Below, piece after piece: positions 28,524-37,159 of a stretch of DNA of 64,000 bases (positions are counted from its first letter, which is position 1; the number at the start of each line of letters is the position of its first letter). The stretch spans positions 230,915 to 294,914 of the forward strand of contig NZ_LMLP01000020.1 in assembly GCF_001421965.1 (NCBI RefSeq), given 5' to 3'. This DNA comes from Sphingomonas sp. Leaf67. GTDB lineage: Bacteria > Pseudomonadota > Alphaproteobacteria > Sphingomonadales > Sphingomonadaceae. The notes under the pieces are model-generated. The model was not told where the DNA came from. It did not search any database and saw only the letters and a program-made list of their open reading frames with translations. Both the position numbers and the translations under genes were made by a program.

Positions 28524-28786
28524 CGGCTATATCGAAAGCCAAGGCATCGAACCATACATACACCTCCCACGCCGACCCTGCGGAACGCACCGGCTCACGC
28601 CGGCGCGATGCTTTCCGACGAAAGCAGGCGGAACCGTGGGGACCCAATGTTACATACTATTGCGCGGGAACGGCGGATTTGCGCCACCTCACGGGATCGT
28701 ATAACGCGTTCTACAAGAGGATTTTCCGGCGCGGTTCGAACCGAACACGGCGTTCCCGCGCGCTCATCTTCCAACGGATCCATTCC

Positions 28787-30502
28787 ATGCAAGCACCCTC
28801 CGCACCGGCGCCACGCCGGTCCCGCTGGCGCAAGACCAAGATCGCGCTCGGCATCGTCGTCGTGCTACTGCTCGCCGCGATCGCCTTCCTGTTCCGGCCG
28901 ATGGCCTCGCCCGCCGGCCCCGCGGCCGACAACGACCGCCCGCTCGACATGGTGGTGATCGGCGGCGGGGTGATGAGCGTGACGCTCGCCACCTATCTGC
29001 AGGAACTTGAACCCGATTGGCGGGTCGCGCTGTTCGAACGGCTCGACAATGTCGCCGAGGAAAGCTCGAACGGGTGGAATAATGCCGGCACCGGCCATTC
29101 GGGCTTTGCCGAGCTGAACTATACCCCCGAAAACCCCGATGGCAGCATCGATACGAGCAAGGCGGTGGTGATCGCCGAACAGTTCGAGGTCGCGCGGCAA
29201 TTCTGGGCGCATGAGGTGAAGACCGGGCGTCTGGGTGCCCCGAACGGCTTCATCAACCCGACGCCGCATATGAGCTTCGTGTGGGGCGACGCCAATATCG
29301 ACTATCTGCGCAAGCGGCAGGCGGCACTGGTCAAGAACCCGTTGTTCTACGGCATGGAATATACCCGGGACCCGGCGAAGATCCGCGCCTGGGCACCGCT
29401 GGTGATGGAAGGCCGCGATCCGAACCAGAAGGTCGCCGCGACCTATATGCCGATCGGCACCGACGTGAACTGGGGCGTCATCACCCGCCAGCTCGCCACC
29501 GCACTGACCAGAAATCCCAATTTCGACCTGAAACTGCGCCATGAGGTTCGCGGCCTCAACCGCGGGGCCGACGGCATCTGGAACGTGACGGTACGCGACC
29601 TGACCACGAACAAAGACCGCACCGTGCGTGCGCGCTTCGTGTTCATCGGCGCGGGCGGCGCGTCGCTCAAACTGTTGCAGATGTCGGGTATTCCCGAGGC
29701 CAGGGACTATGGCGGCTTCCCCGTAGGCGGCCAGTTCCTCGCCTTCGAAAACCCGGCGCTGACCGCGCGCCACGACGTGAAGGTCTATGGCAAGGCCGAA
29801 GCCGGATCACCGCCAATGTCGGTGCCGCATCTCGATGCGCGCAAACTGGACGGCAAGTCGGTCATCCTGTTCGGGCCGTTCGCGCTGCAAAGCACGAAGT
29901 TCCTGAAGAACGGATCGTGGCGCGACCTGTTCAACAGCGTGTACAAGGACAATGTCGGGCCGATGATGGCGGTCGGCGCGGAAAATGCCGAACTGGTCCA
30001 GTATCTGGTCAAACAGGCGATGCTGACCGACAAGGATCGCCAGGCCGAGCTGGTCAAATATTTCCCGAATGCCAAACAGGGCGACTGGAAGCTGATCACC
30101 GCCGGACAGCGGGTGCAGGTCATCAAGCGCGACCCGAAAAAGGGTCCGGTACTGCAGTTCGGGACCGAGATCGTGACCGACAAGCAGGGCAGCATTGCCG
30201 CGTTGCTCGGCGCATCGCCCGGTGCCTCGACCTCGCCCGCGATCATGCTGGAGGTGCTGAAAAAGGCGTTCCCGCAGCGTCTGGCGAGCATCTGGACGCC
30301 GAAGATCGAGGCGATGATCCCGTCCTATGGCCGCACGCTCAACGACGATCCGGCCTTCACCAACCAGATCCGGCGGATGACCAGCGAGACGCTGAAGCTG
30401 CCGTTCGTCGAGGTGCCGGCGGGTGTCCGTCCGGGTGCCGCCGCCGCCCCGGTCGCGACCCCGCCGGCGCGCAGCCTGAACCGCGAGCAGCAGGCGATGT
30501 GA
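28787..30502 (+). CDS. mqo: Malate:quinone oxidoreductase with an N-terminal membrane anchor
   Basis: An FAD enzyme that oxidises malate and reduces quinone at the inner membrane. The FAD motif [18 protein letters not shown] is at residues about 51-68. The family signature [20 protein letters not shown] follows, with [11 protein letters not shown] and [20 protein letters not shown] further on. Residues 19-37 ([19 protein letters not shown]) make a clear transmembrane helix, followed by a Pro/Ala linker. E. coli Mqo is a peripheral protein without such an anchor. The C-terminus is an unusual Ala/Pro tail. The open frame runs about 100 codons further upstream, but this ATG fits the fold. It ends at a strong hairpin shared with the convergent SulP gene. 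Confidence 0.9.
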   Translation: MQAPSAPAPRRSRWRKTKIALGIVVVLLLAAIAFLFRPMASPAGPAADNDRPLDMVVIGGGVMSVTLATYLQELEPDWRVALFERLDNVAEESSNGWNNAGTGHSGFAELNYTPENPDGSIDTSKAVVIAEQFEVARQFWAHEVKTGRLGAPNGFINPTPHMSFVWGDANIDYLRKRQAALVKNPLFYGMEYTRDPAKIRAWAPLVMEGRDPNQKVAATYMPIGTDVNWGVITRQLATALTRNPNFDLKLRHEVRGLNRGADGIWNVTVRDLTTNKDRTVRARFVFIGAGGASLKLLQMSGIPEARDYGGFPVGGQFLAFENPALTARHDVKVYGKAEAGSPPMSVPHLDARKLDGKSVILFGPFALQSTKFLKNGSWRDLFNSVYKDNVGPMMAVGAENAELVQYLVKQAMLTDKDRQAELVKYFPNAKQGDWKLITAGQRVQVIKRDPKKGPVLQFGTEIVTDKQGSIAALLGASPGASTSPAIMLEVLKKAFPQRLASIWTPKIEAMIPSYGRTLNDDPAFTNQIRRMTSETLKLPFVEVPAGVRPGAAAAPVATPPARSLNREQQAM

Positions 30503-30507
30503 AGACG

Positions 30508-30542
30508 GACGGCGTAGGGAGACGCGATCTCCCTACGCCGTC
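30508..30542. terminator. Bidirectional hairpin terminator between mqo and the SulP gene
   Basis: A perfect 14-base-pair stem, GACGGCGTAGGGAG against CTCCCTACGCCGTC, encloses a 7-base loop. It begins five bases after the mqo stop and ends four bases before the stop of the convergent transporter gene. Confidence 0.8.
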
Positions 30543-30546
30543 CCGC

Positions 30547-32034
30547 TCAATGCGGCACGACGCCCAGCTCGACGCCGGTCTTGTCGTGCAGCGCGAAGCG
30601 GTCGACCAGATCGGCGCTGGCGCGGTTATAGCCGATCACCGCTACTTCGGCCCCGTTCTGGCGCAGGCGGGCGACGATCTTGTCGAGCGCGTCGACCCCG
30701 GAAATGTCCCAGAAATGCGCCGCGGTGACGTCGATCGTCACCGGCACCGCCCCCTCGAGCGCAAAGGCGCGGCGGAAGCGGTCGACCGAGGCGAAGAAGA
30801 TCTGACCCGTAACCCGGTAGGTGACGCCGCCACCGCCCGCGACCCGCGCGACCGCGAACATCCGCTGGACTTTGCCGGCAAAGAACACGCCCGACAGCAG
30901 CACCCCAGCCAGCACGCCCAGCGACAGGTCGCGCGTCGCGACGACGACGGCGACCGTCACCAGCATCACGATCGACGAGGTTGGTGGATGGTGACGAAGG
31001 TTACGCAGCGAGTTCCAGCTGAACGTGCCGATCGACACCATGATCATCACCGCGACCAGCGCCGGCATCGGCACGCGCCCGACCCATGGCCCCAGAACCG
31101 CCAATAAAAACAACAGGAAAGCCCCGGCGGTAAAGGTCGATAGCCGGCCGCGTCCGCCCGAGGTCACGTTGATGACCGACTGTCCGATCATCGCGCAGCC
31201 GCCCATCCCGCCGAACAATGCGGCGACGATGTTGGCACCGCCTTGCCCGGCGCATTCCTGCCGCTTGTCGCTGTCGCTATCGGTCATGTCGTCGACGATC
31301 TGCGCGGTCAGCAGCGATTCCAGCAGGCCGACCGCCGCCATCGTCAGCGCAGTGGGCAGGATGATCCGCAGCGTGTCGAGCGTCAGCGGCACCTGCGGCC
31401 ATGCAAAGCCCGGCAGCCCCTCGGGCAGCTTGCCCATGTCGCCGACGGTGTTGACCGGCAGGTTCAGCGCGATGCTGATGACGCTGAGCACCAAAATCGC
31501 CACCAGCGGCGACGGCACCGCCCGCGTCACCCGCGGCAGCAGGTAGATGATGGCGAGGCCCCCCGCGATCAGCGCATAGCTGTGCCACGTCACGCCCGTC
31601 AGCTGCGGCAGCTGCGCCAGGAAGATCAGGATGGCGAGCGCGTTGACGAAGCCGGTGATGACCGATCGCGACACGAACTGCATCACCCGGTCGAGCCGCA
31701 GCAGCCCGGCGGCGATCTGGATCAGGCCCATCAGGATGGTGGCGGCGAAGAGATATTCGACGCCGTGGTCGCGGACCAGGGGGCCGACCAGCACCGCGAC
31801 CGCCGCGGTCGCCGCCGAGACCATGCCCGGCCGTCCGCCGATACAGGCGATGGTGATCGCGATCGCGACCGAGGCATAGAGGCCGATGCGCGGATCGACC
31901 CCGGCGATGATCGAAAAGCCGATCGCTTCGGGGATCAGCGCCAGCGCGACGACGATGCCGGCCAGCAGGTCGCGGCGGATCTGTGCCGCTCCGCCGAACC
32001 ATTGGCGGCGATAGGAGGTAAAATCGAAGGTCAT
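30547..32034 (-). CDS. SulP-family anion transporter with STAS domain
   Basis: A 495-residue inner-membrane transporter. The N-terminal signature (RRDLLAGIVVALALIPEAIG, GLYASVAIAITIACIGGRPG) and about 10-12 hydrophobic segments define the SulP/SLC26 fold, followed by a C-terminal STAS-type domain (PVTIDVTAAHFWDISGVDAL). The SulP family carries sulfate, bicarbonate or organic acids; which applies here cannot be deduced. No carbonic anhydrase or sulfate assimilation gene is adjacent. Confidence 0.9.
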   Translation of the reverse strand: MTFDFTSYRRQWFGGAAQIRRDLLAGIVVALALIPEAIGFSIIAGVDPRIGLYASVAIAITIACIGGRPGMVSAATAAVAVLVGPLVRDHGVEYLFAATILMGLIQIAAGLLRLDRVMQFVSRSVITGFVNALAILIFLAQLPQLTGVTWHSYALIAGGLAIIYLLPRVTRAVPSPLVAILVLSVISIALNLPVNTVGDMGKLPEGLPGFAWPQVPLTLDTLRIILPTALTMAAVGLLESLLTAQIVDDMTDSDSDKRQECAGQGGANIVAALFGGMGGCAMIGQSVINVTSGGRGRLSTFTAGAFLLFLLAVLGPWVGRVPMPALVAVMIMVSIGTFSWNSLRNLRHHPPTSSIVMLVTVAVVVATRDLSLGVLAGVLLSGVFFAGKVQRMFAVARVAGGGGVTYRVTGQIFFASVDRFRRAFALEGAVPVTIDVTAAHFWDISGVDALDKIVARLRQNGAEVAVIGYNRASADLVDRFALHDKTGVELGVVPH

Positions 32035-32386
32035 GGAAAATCCACATCAAGCCACATGGCACCCGATCGGGCGCAGGATTTCAGGTCATGTGCGATGTTG
32101 TCCGGCGGATCGGCGGCCGGAATAGCCACCCGGAATTGCACCGGGTCCTTGCGAATGCTCGGTCCATAGCGGGCGATGGGGCGGACAGGCAAGGGGCCGC
32201 GGCCCGATCGCCGGCAGATCGAACGAAACCGGGCGCGGCCCGGCCATCGTCCCGCCATGGGACGATCCCGCCCGCTTCTCATTTTGGGCAGGTAGCAGGA
32301 TGCCACCGAATATAATGCCGGTTAGGCCGGCCCCCTGACCGCCGGACGGCGATCCGCCGGCATCCGGTTCAGGGGGGAAATATTCC
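32035..32386. other. Intergenic region between the SulP gene and the repeat protein gene
   Basis: No gene is supported. An inverted repeat ATCGTCCC-gccat-GGGACGAT lies at 32246-32266 and may be an operator or a structural element. A strong AGGGGGGAAA ribosome site for the following gene lies at the right end. Confidence 0.4.
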
Positions 32387-33133
32387 ATGTTACAAACGAC
32401 CTATGCGTTGCTGAACGTCGACGAGATCGTCAATATCGAAGCGAACAACGTCATCGATACCCATTACAGCACGGCCCGGCGCACCGCGTTCGTCGTCGCC
32501 AATGGCGATGTCGGCGATGACAATATCATCGGCTTCGGCAAGACCGACACCCTGATCACCGGCAAGAAGATCTTCGACGGAAACGGCGACGGGTTCATCG
32601 GCTTCGGCAAGAACGGCCTGCTCGATATCGACCGGGTCAATGCGCGCAAGGCCGGCAACGATCAGCTGCGCATTACCGATGGCGAGGATTCGATCGGGGA
32701 ACTGCGCTATCTCGGCGAATTCGGCGGCCAGCATGCCTATGCCGCTGCCGGCGCCCTGCACCAGTTCCTGAAAGAGCATGCGAACGGCGTGGAAGGCACC
32801 GTACAGGACGATGTGATGACCACCAGGGGCGGTGCCCTGTTCATCGACAACGCGCTCGGCCTGCGGATCGGCGACGATATCGTCACCGATTTCAATTACG
32901 GCAGCAAGATCGTCACGACCCACGCGCTGGCCGACGCGGACGAGGACGGCAACGTCGATAGCCTGCGCTATCAGGACGGTGGAAAGACCGCCGTCTTCGA
33001 TATCACGTCGGGCAAGGGCGAGATCATCGGCACGATCACCATGACGGATTCCTATGCGTCGTCGGTCAGCCTGTCCGATATTACCGAGATCGGCGGCGTC
33101 GTCTATTACACCTACACCGTCGAAACACCGTAA
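32387..33133 (+). CDS. Acidic Gly/Asp repeat protein, RTX-like, function unknown
   Basis: 248 residues without a signal peptide. It contains two related segments, DDNIIGFGKTDTLITGKKIF and GDGFIGFGKNGLLDIDR, with intervening Asp/Gly/Asn turns (FDGNGDG) reminiscent of calcium-binding loops. It also contains ADADEDGNVD, an EF-hand-like loop. The protein is strongly acidic, as is usual for type I-secreted RTX proteins, but the canonical GGxGxDxUx nonapeptide is absent. The ribosome site is excellent. I do not recognise a named family; type I export or surface attachment is a guess. Confidence 0.65.
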   Translation: MLQTTYALLNVDEIVNIEANNVIDTHYSTARRTAFVVANGDVGDDNIIGFGKTDTLITGKKIFDGNGDGFIGFGKNGLLDIDRVNARKAGNDQLRITDGEDSIGELRYLGEFGGQHAYAAAGALHQFLKEHANGVEGTVQDDVMTTRGGALFIDNALGLRIGDDIVTDFNYGSKIVTTHALADADEDGNVDSLRYQDGGKTAVFDITSGKGEIIGTITMTDSYASSVSLSDITEIGGVVYYTYTVETP

Positions 33134-33240
33134 TTTAGCGATCTGCCGCGTAGCATCGCTGCTCCGACCATCATCGGCACCGGTATGTCATGGCATGCCG
33201 GTGCCAGAGGCTTCGATCGAACCCATCTTGCGCTGCGCCA

Positions 33241-34119
33241 ATGCATAGTCCCGTCATGCCGTCCAATGTCGGCGCGCCCGTTCCGGTTCGTCAGGCGACG
33301 CGGCTGATCAACCATTTCCAGCTCTATGCCGGATCGGCCGCGATGCGCGCCGCCGGGCGTCATTTCGACAGCGGCGCGCTGCTGGTGCTGCTCCTGCGCA
33401 ATGCGTTGCGCCCGACGCCGGGGGGACGGTGCAGCATCTCGTCGCTGGCGGCGTCGCTTCGCCGCCCGCGCGAGAGCATCCGCCGGGCGAGCATCACGCT
33501 TGCCGCACACGGGCTGTGCCAGGCGGACGAGGACGGGCTGCGGCTGCCCGACGGCTTTGCCGGGCTGCCGGCGATGGTCGCGATGCGCGACGACGTGCTG
33601 GCGCTGCTGCGGCAGATGCTGGACGGGTTCGTCCATGGCGGCCTGACCTTTCCGCGCGCAGGCGTGGTGCCGGGCGACGACGCGATGCTGGCGGCGGCGC
33701 TCGACGTCTATCTCAGCGTCTATGAATTGAGCGAAGCGCCGCTGGTCACGCCGATGGGGCTATATCTCGTCGGCGCGATCAGCGTGCTGAACGCCGCCGC
33801 GATCACGCACGACCCCGAACTCGGCCACCGATACGGTTTCGCCCATACCATCCCGCCCGACGAAATCCGTCGCCCGGCATCGCTGCAGGCGGTCGCGGAG
33901 ATCGACGGATTTCCGTATCCGACCATCTGGCGGCACGCGACGGCGGCGCGACTGGCCGGCGCGTTGCGGCGCGTGCCCGACGGCTATCTGCTCGGCATAC
34001 GCTATATGGACGATCCCCGCACGAACGCCGCGTCGGTCATCAAGGTACAGCATGTCCGCCGCATCCTGTCCGACCTGATGGCGGGGCACTATCGGTCGGC
34101 GGAAACCGGGAAGGCGTGA
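33241..34119 (+). CDS. Helix-turn-helix protein of unknown role
   Basis: About 292 residues. The central part, RCSISSLAASLRRPRESIRR with ASITLAAHGLCQ, has the shape of a winged-helix recognition unit. The rest is helical, and the C-terminal segment IPPDEIRRPASLQAVAEIDG followed by PYPTIWRHATAARLAGAL suggests a second helix-turn-helix. Two candidate ATGs lie five codons apart. It overlaps the end of the broken traG frame convergently by about 30 bases, so it marks the boundary of the decayed mobilisation module. Confidence 0.6.
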   Translation: MHSPVMPSNVGAPVPVRQATRLINHFQLYAGSAAMRAAGRHFDSGALLVLLLRNALRPTPGGRCSISSLAASLRRPRESIRRASITLAAHGLCQADEDGLRLPDGFAGLPAMVAMRDDVLALLRQMLDGFVHGGLTFPRAGVVPGDDAMLAAALDVYLSVYELSEAPLVTPMGLYLVGAISVLNAAAITHDPELGHRYGFAHTIPPDEIRRPASLQAVAEIDGFPYPTIWRHATAARLAGALRRVPDGYLLGIRYMDDPRTNAASVIKVQHVRRILSDLMAGHYRSAETGKA

Positions 34120-35253
34120 ACCGGCACCGGCCGCGCCGGCCAGCGGATGCCGGACGGGCTGGAGCGTCCCGTTTCCATGCCCATCGGGCAGCGTCGTATC
34201 ACGAGCGGCATAATCGGCGAAAGCGTCGCGGTCATCCGGGGGCTGTCGAGGAAGTGGGTATGGCGCTGCGCCGACGACAGCACGCCGGCGGCTTCGCGAT
34301 CGGACTTGCCGAGCTGGCGGTTGGCGGCGCGCCCGATCAGTCCGCCGGTCTGCTGCATCCGTTCGAGCGGGCCGGCGAAGCCGGCCGGCGCCAGTTTCAG
34401 GTGGTCGCGCAGCGTGGTGAGGGTGCGGGTGGCAGACGGTTCGCTGGCGACGATGTGCATCAGCAGGCCGGCGATCAGCGCCTTGGCTTCCTCGTTCCAG
34501 TACGCCTCGCTCTGCTGGCCGTGGGCGTCGTGGACCAGCGCGTCGGCGAGCGTCATGCAGTTGTCGGCGACATCGAGGCCGTCAGGGTCGATCCGGTCGA
34601 GCGGGTTGAACGCCGCGGGCGGCAACCCGGTGATCCCGAACAGATCGAGGACATGGACCGGAGCGGACTGCCCGCGTTGCCTTGCGGCGATGCGGGCGTT
34701 CTCGCCCTTGGGGTCGATGCAGACGACGGCGAAGGGGTATTTGAGCAAATTGGGGATGATGGTGCCGACGCCCTTGCCGCTGCGGGTGGGTGCGATCGTC
34801 AGCAGATGGGCGGAGCCGGGATAGCGCAGCAGTTTCCCCGACTTGCAGTTACGGCCGATCAGCAGGCCGGCATCGCCCGTCAGGGTGCGCGCCTCGGCGT
34901 CGGTGGCGAAGCGGGCCGAGCCGTGGGTGTCGTCGGCGCTCATACCGCCATAGTGAAGGATCAGGGGCTGGAAGAGCGCGCGCAGCGGCACCAGCAGGAT
35001 CGCGGCCCAGACGAGCAGCAGGATGACCGTATGGAGCGCGGGATAGCGGGCGAGGCCGAAATACCAGACCAGCCCGTCCGAGACGAGGATGAGGACGGTC
35101 GCGACGGCGATCGTCAGCACTAGGACGCAACAGGTGACGGGCGAAGCGGAAGGGGGCGAAGACGAGGCCCTGAACCGCCCAGACCGGGTTCTGAAGGACG
35201 GTGCGGGCTAGGTTGCGCGACGCGCGGCCGAGCTGGTGGAACCACTCGATCAT
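34089..35253 (-). pseudogene. traG: Type IV coupling protein TraG/VirD4, frameshifted and 3'-truncated
   Basis: The coupling ATPase links the relaxosome to a type IV secretion channel. Walker A is visible in LLTIAPTRSGKGVGTIIPNL and the segment VVCIDPKGENARIAA follows. Homology ends abruptly after THFLDSPRMTATL; Walker B and the C-terminal half are gone, and the frame runs into unrelated sequence. The start MIEWFHQLGRASRNLAR overlaps the stop of the upstream gene (ATGA) but lies in a different frame from the downstream transmembrane segment LTIAVATVLILVSDGLVWY. This implies a frameshift near 35120-35140. Intact relatives exceed 600 residues. Confidence 0.75.
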
Positions 35254-35516
35254 GATGCTGCCTGGAACAGGGTGAGGCGGGAGATGCCGGGCATGGCGGC
35301 GATCTCCGCCTCGATCGCGGAGACCTCTTCCATGCGGTCGCCCGGCCAGTCGCGCGAGACGCTGACGCCGCCTGCGTCGGTTTCGATCTCGATGAGGCGG
35401 GTCTGCGGCAGCAGGTCGAACAGGCGCACCAGCCTCTCGTGCAGATCGGGCGTGACGTGGCGGCTGCCCGGACCGACCGTCATGAGCTGCCACGAACGCA
35501 AAACTGCATCAGCCAT
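35250..35516 (-). CDS. Small hypothetical protein of the tra region
   Basis: 88 residues, acidic, with no recognised domain. The end of its frame overlaps the start of the traG remnant in an ATGA junction, which supports real translation of both. The segment VTPDLHERLVRLFDLLPQTR is predicted helical and LIEIETDAGGVSVSRDWPGD is strand-like. It resembles the small unnamed proteins often seen between traD and traG. Confidence 0.55.
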   Translation of the reverse strand: MADAVLRSWQLMTVGPGSRHVTPDLHERLVRLFDLLPQTRLIEIETDAGGVSVSRDWPGDRMEEVSAIEAEIAAMPGISRLTLFQAAS

Positions 35517-35577
35517 CCCTGGTCTCCAATACGATCAGCCCGTGGCACATCGATCCCGGTCTCACCTTTACTACTAA

Positions 35578-35859
35578 AGTATCATCATATCGGATGTTGA
35601 TCTTAAGGGAGGGGGAAGGGGACCCGATGCCGTCGCACGTATTCAAGCACTATACGGTACGGTTCCTGTAATCTTTGTTACCGGCAATCCGGAGGATCCG
35701 CAGGCATGTGCGTTGGGGACGGCCGTATTGGCCAAGCCGGTCACAGCACAGCGCCTGGCCTCGATCTTCCAGACGATCGCGATCGCGGGCGATATGCCAC
35801 GGTGGCATGAGCACCTGGAGATGCATCAGCCAACTTCGGCCGGACCACACCACATCTGA
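35578..35859 (+). pseudogene. Response-regulator receiver domain remnant
   Basis: A start-less 93-codon frame reads IIISDVDLKGGG, then DAVARIQAL, VPVIFVTGNPEDPQA and AVLAKPVTAQRLASIF. These are the phosphoacceptor Asp loop, the Thr switch strand and the conserved Lys loop of a receiver domain, in order. The N-terminal third is missing. It lies between traG and traD on the opposite strand, so it is foreign to the mobilisation operon. Confidence 0.72.
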
Positions 35860-35880
35860 AGCGCCGGCGGCGACGCCGCG

Positions 35881-36176
35881 GTCGATTTCGTTCTGCACCG
35901 CGCGATCCACGGCAACGGCACGATAATCGTGAACGATGCGACGCAGGACGATCGCTTTTCGGCAAACCCGCTCGTCACCGGCGACGTCGGCATCCGCTTC
36001 TATGCCGGCGTGCGCTCAAGAACGAAGACGGCAAGTCGACCGGCACGCTGTGTGTGATCGACACCAAGGCGCATCCTGACGGCATGACCGAACGGAACCG
36101 CGCGGGGCTTGAGAGCCTCGTTCGCCGCACCATGCAGGCTCTCGAACTGGGGCGGACGATGCAGGCAGAAGGATAG
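35881..36176 (+). pseudogene. GAF-domain sensor remnant with one-base deletion
   Basis: The frame reads AIHGNGTIIVNDATQDDRFS and NPLVTGDVGIRFYAGV, then loses one base at 36013-36014. It resumes in the next frame as LKNEDGKSTGTLCVIDTKA and ends at TAG after AGLESLVRRTMQALELGRT. Together this is the core of a GAF domain of the type found in hybrid sensor kinases (DARFADNPLV, IRFYAGVPL, GTLCVID). N-terminal coding is lost. With the receiver remnant just before it, this points to a decayed two-component gene. Confidence 0.72.
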
Positions 36177-36187
36177 CGCTGCCGGGA

Positions 36188-36577
36188 TCATGGCACCGTC
36201 TCCTGTGCTTCCGCGTCAAACGCCCGCTTGCCGCGCCGTTTCCACAGCGCAAGCGTGTCGTCACCGCCCTCACTCCGCGCCTTGCCGACCAGCTCCAGCA
36301 GCGCGCCGTAGATGGTGGCGCGATCGTCGTCGGCGAGGTCGACCAGCCCGGCCTTTTGGACGAGGCCGCCCAGCTCGATCAGGTGACGGGTACGCTCGCG
36401 CCGTTGCACGACCCAGCCCCGCGTATCAGTCCGGCGCCGCGCCGCTTCCAGACGCTGGATCGACGCCCGGTTGCGGGTTTGCGCCAGCGCCGTCGCCGCC
36501 AGCAGTGCGGCCGGTTTTCCGCCCGCGGCGCTGAAAGAAAGCGGCGCCCTTCGCGCGCCACGCCTCCCTCGTTTCGG
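36188..36577 (-). CDS. traD: Conjugal transfer protein TraD (small Ti/IncP type)
   Basis: The C-terminal half carries ERTRHLIELGGLVQKAGLVD, the signature of the small relaxosome accessory protein TraD (not the coupling ATPase of F). DDRATIYGALLELVGKA follows. About 129 residues result from the ATG chosen; TraD proteins are often only 70-100 residues, and a later alternative start is possible. It overlaps traC in another frame and reads in the same direction, the usual traC-traD order. Confidence 0.72.
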   Translation of the reverse strand, partial: PKRGRRGARRAPLSFSAAGGKPAALLAATALAQTRNRASIQRLEAARRRTDTRGWVVQRRERTRHLIELGGLVQKAGLVDLADDDRATIYGALLELVGKARSEGGDDTLALWKRRGKRAFDAEAQETVP

Positions 36578-36752
36578 CATCACCGGATGCAACCGCGTCG
36601 AGCAGCACGCCGGCCAACGTTTCCATGTCAAGCGCGTCGGCGCCGGTGGAACTGACGAGTGCCCCGAGCTGTTCGACGCGTCGGGCTTTCAGCGCACGGG
36701 CCTTGTCTTCCAGCGCTTTCAGTTCGGCATCGTAATCGCGCACTTTACGCAT
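36426..36752 (-). CDS. traC: Conjugal transfer protein TraC-like
   Basis: 108 residues. The N-terminal half is a basic, coiled-coil-like helix (RDYDAELKALEDKARALKAR). The middle VEQLGALVSSTGADALDMET resembles TraC of Ti-type systems, small relaxosome proteins that help TraA nick oriT. The ATG gives MRKVRDYD. The C-terminal half overlaps traD in another frame. It lies just left of the oriT-like site, as in Agrobacterium plasmids. Confidence 0.65.
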   Translation of the reverse strand: MRKVRDYDAELKALEDKARALKARRVEQLGALVSSTGADALDMETLAGVLLDAVASGDAETREAWRAKGAAFFQRRGRKTGRTAGGDGAGANPQPGVDPASGSGAAPD

Positions 36753-37008
36753 CGCGATCATCCTCGTTGGGTCCATCCGGTGCGACAGGAATATCCGACC
36801 ACAATGAGCCGACGTCACCGCTCACATCGACCCCCGGTGGAGCCTCGTCGTCCCATAGAACACGCCAGCTATAGACCAGTCCGTCATTGCTAGCGTTGTC
36901 GTCGAGTTCGAAGGGATAATCGTCGAGCGTATCAACATCGATGCCGAGCGCTTGGGCAATATACGCATTACGGTGCTGCTCCATCGATTCCTCGTAAGCA
37001 CGGCTCAT
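36745..37008 (-). CDS. Small acidic protein upstream of traC
   Basis: 87 residues, strongly acidic, opening MSRAYEESMEQHRNAYIAQA, with WRVLWDDEAPPGVDVSGDVG later. A good GAGGAG ribosome site lies 6 bases before the ATG. It overlaps traC by eight bases and is the first gene of the leftward tra arm. No recognised domain; an anti-restriction or relaxosome accessory role would be speculation. Confidence 0.6.
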   Translation of the reverse strand: MSRAYEESMEQHRNAYIAQALGIDVDTLDDYPFELDDNASNDGLVYSWRVLWDDEAPPGVDVSGDVGSLWSDIPVAPDGPNEDDRDA

Positions 37009-37100
37009 TGCAATCTCCTCATCCGCACAGTTTGCCATAGCGGGCAGGAACAGCAAGGCAGAATCCACCCCAGTCAATCAGAAGATGCGCAGCAGATCGT

Positions 37101-37131
37101 GAGTGCGCGCTTATACGTCGTTGCCGACGTG
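37101..37131 (+). other. oriT: oriT-like nic region
   Basis: TGAGTGCGCGCTTATAC closely resembles the nic core of the IncQ/Ti family (TAAGTGCGCCCT type). It is followed at once by a perfect inverted repeat, ACGTCG-TTGC-CGACGT (37116-37131). It lies between the divergent traC arm and traA, exactly where oriT sits in Ti-type modules. A binding and nicking site for the adjacent TraA relaxase is the natural reading. Confidence 0.7.
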
Positions 37132-37159
37132 CGCTCAGAAAGGTAGAAGCAGAAGCAGG

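Noticed and set aside
28524..28786. Possible RNA gene or extended N-terminus upstream of mqo
   Set aside because: The sequence has a GGTTCGAACC string but no cloverleaf can be drawn. The extended frame is Arg/Ser-rich and shows no homology to Mqo.
29889..29899. CAAAGCACGAA in mqo resembling the iteron core
   Set aside because: Only about 10 bases match, without the CTAYYC lead; expected by chance in 64 kb and explained by coding sequence.
34849..35493. A 214-codon minus-strand frame taken as a complete gene
   Set aside because: Only its middle part (MIEWFHQLGRASRNLAR onward) is real coding, as the displaced start of traG. The rest is shadow sequence of the small upstream gene and of traG.
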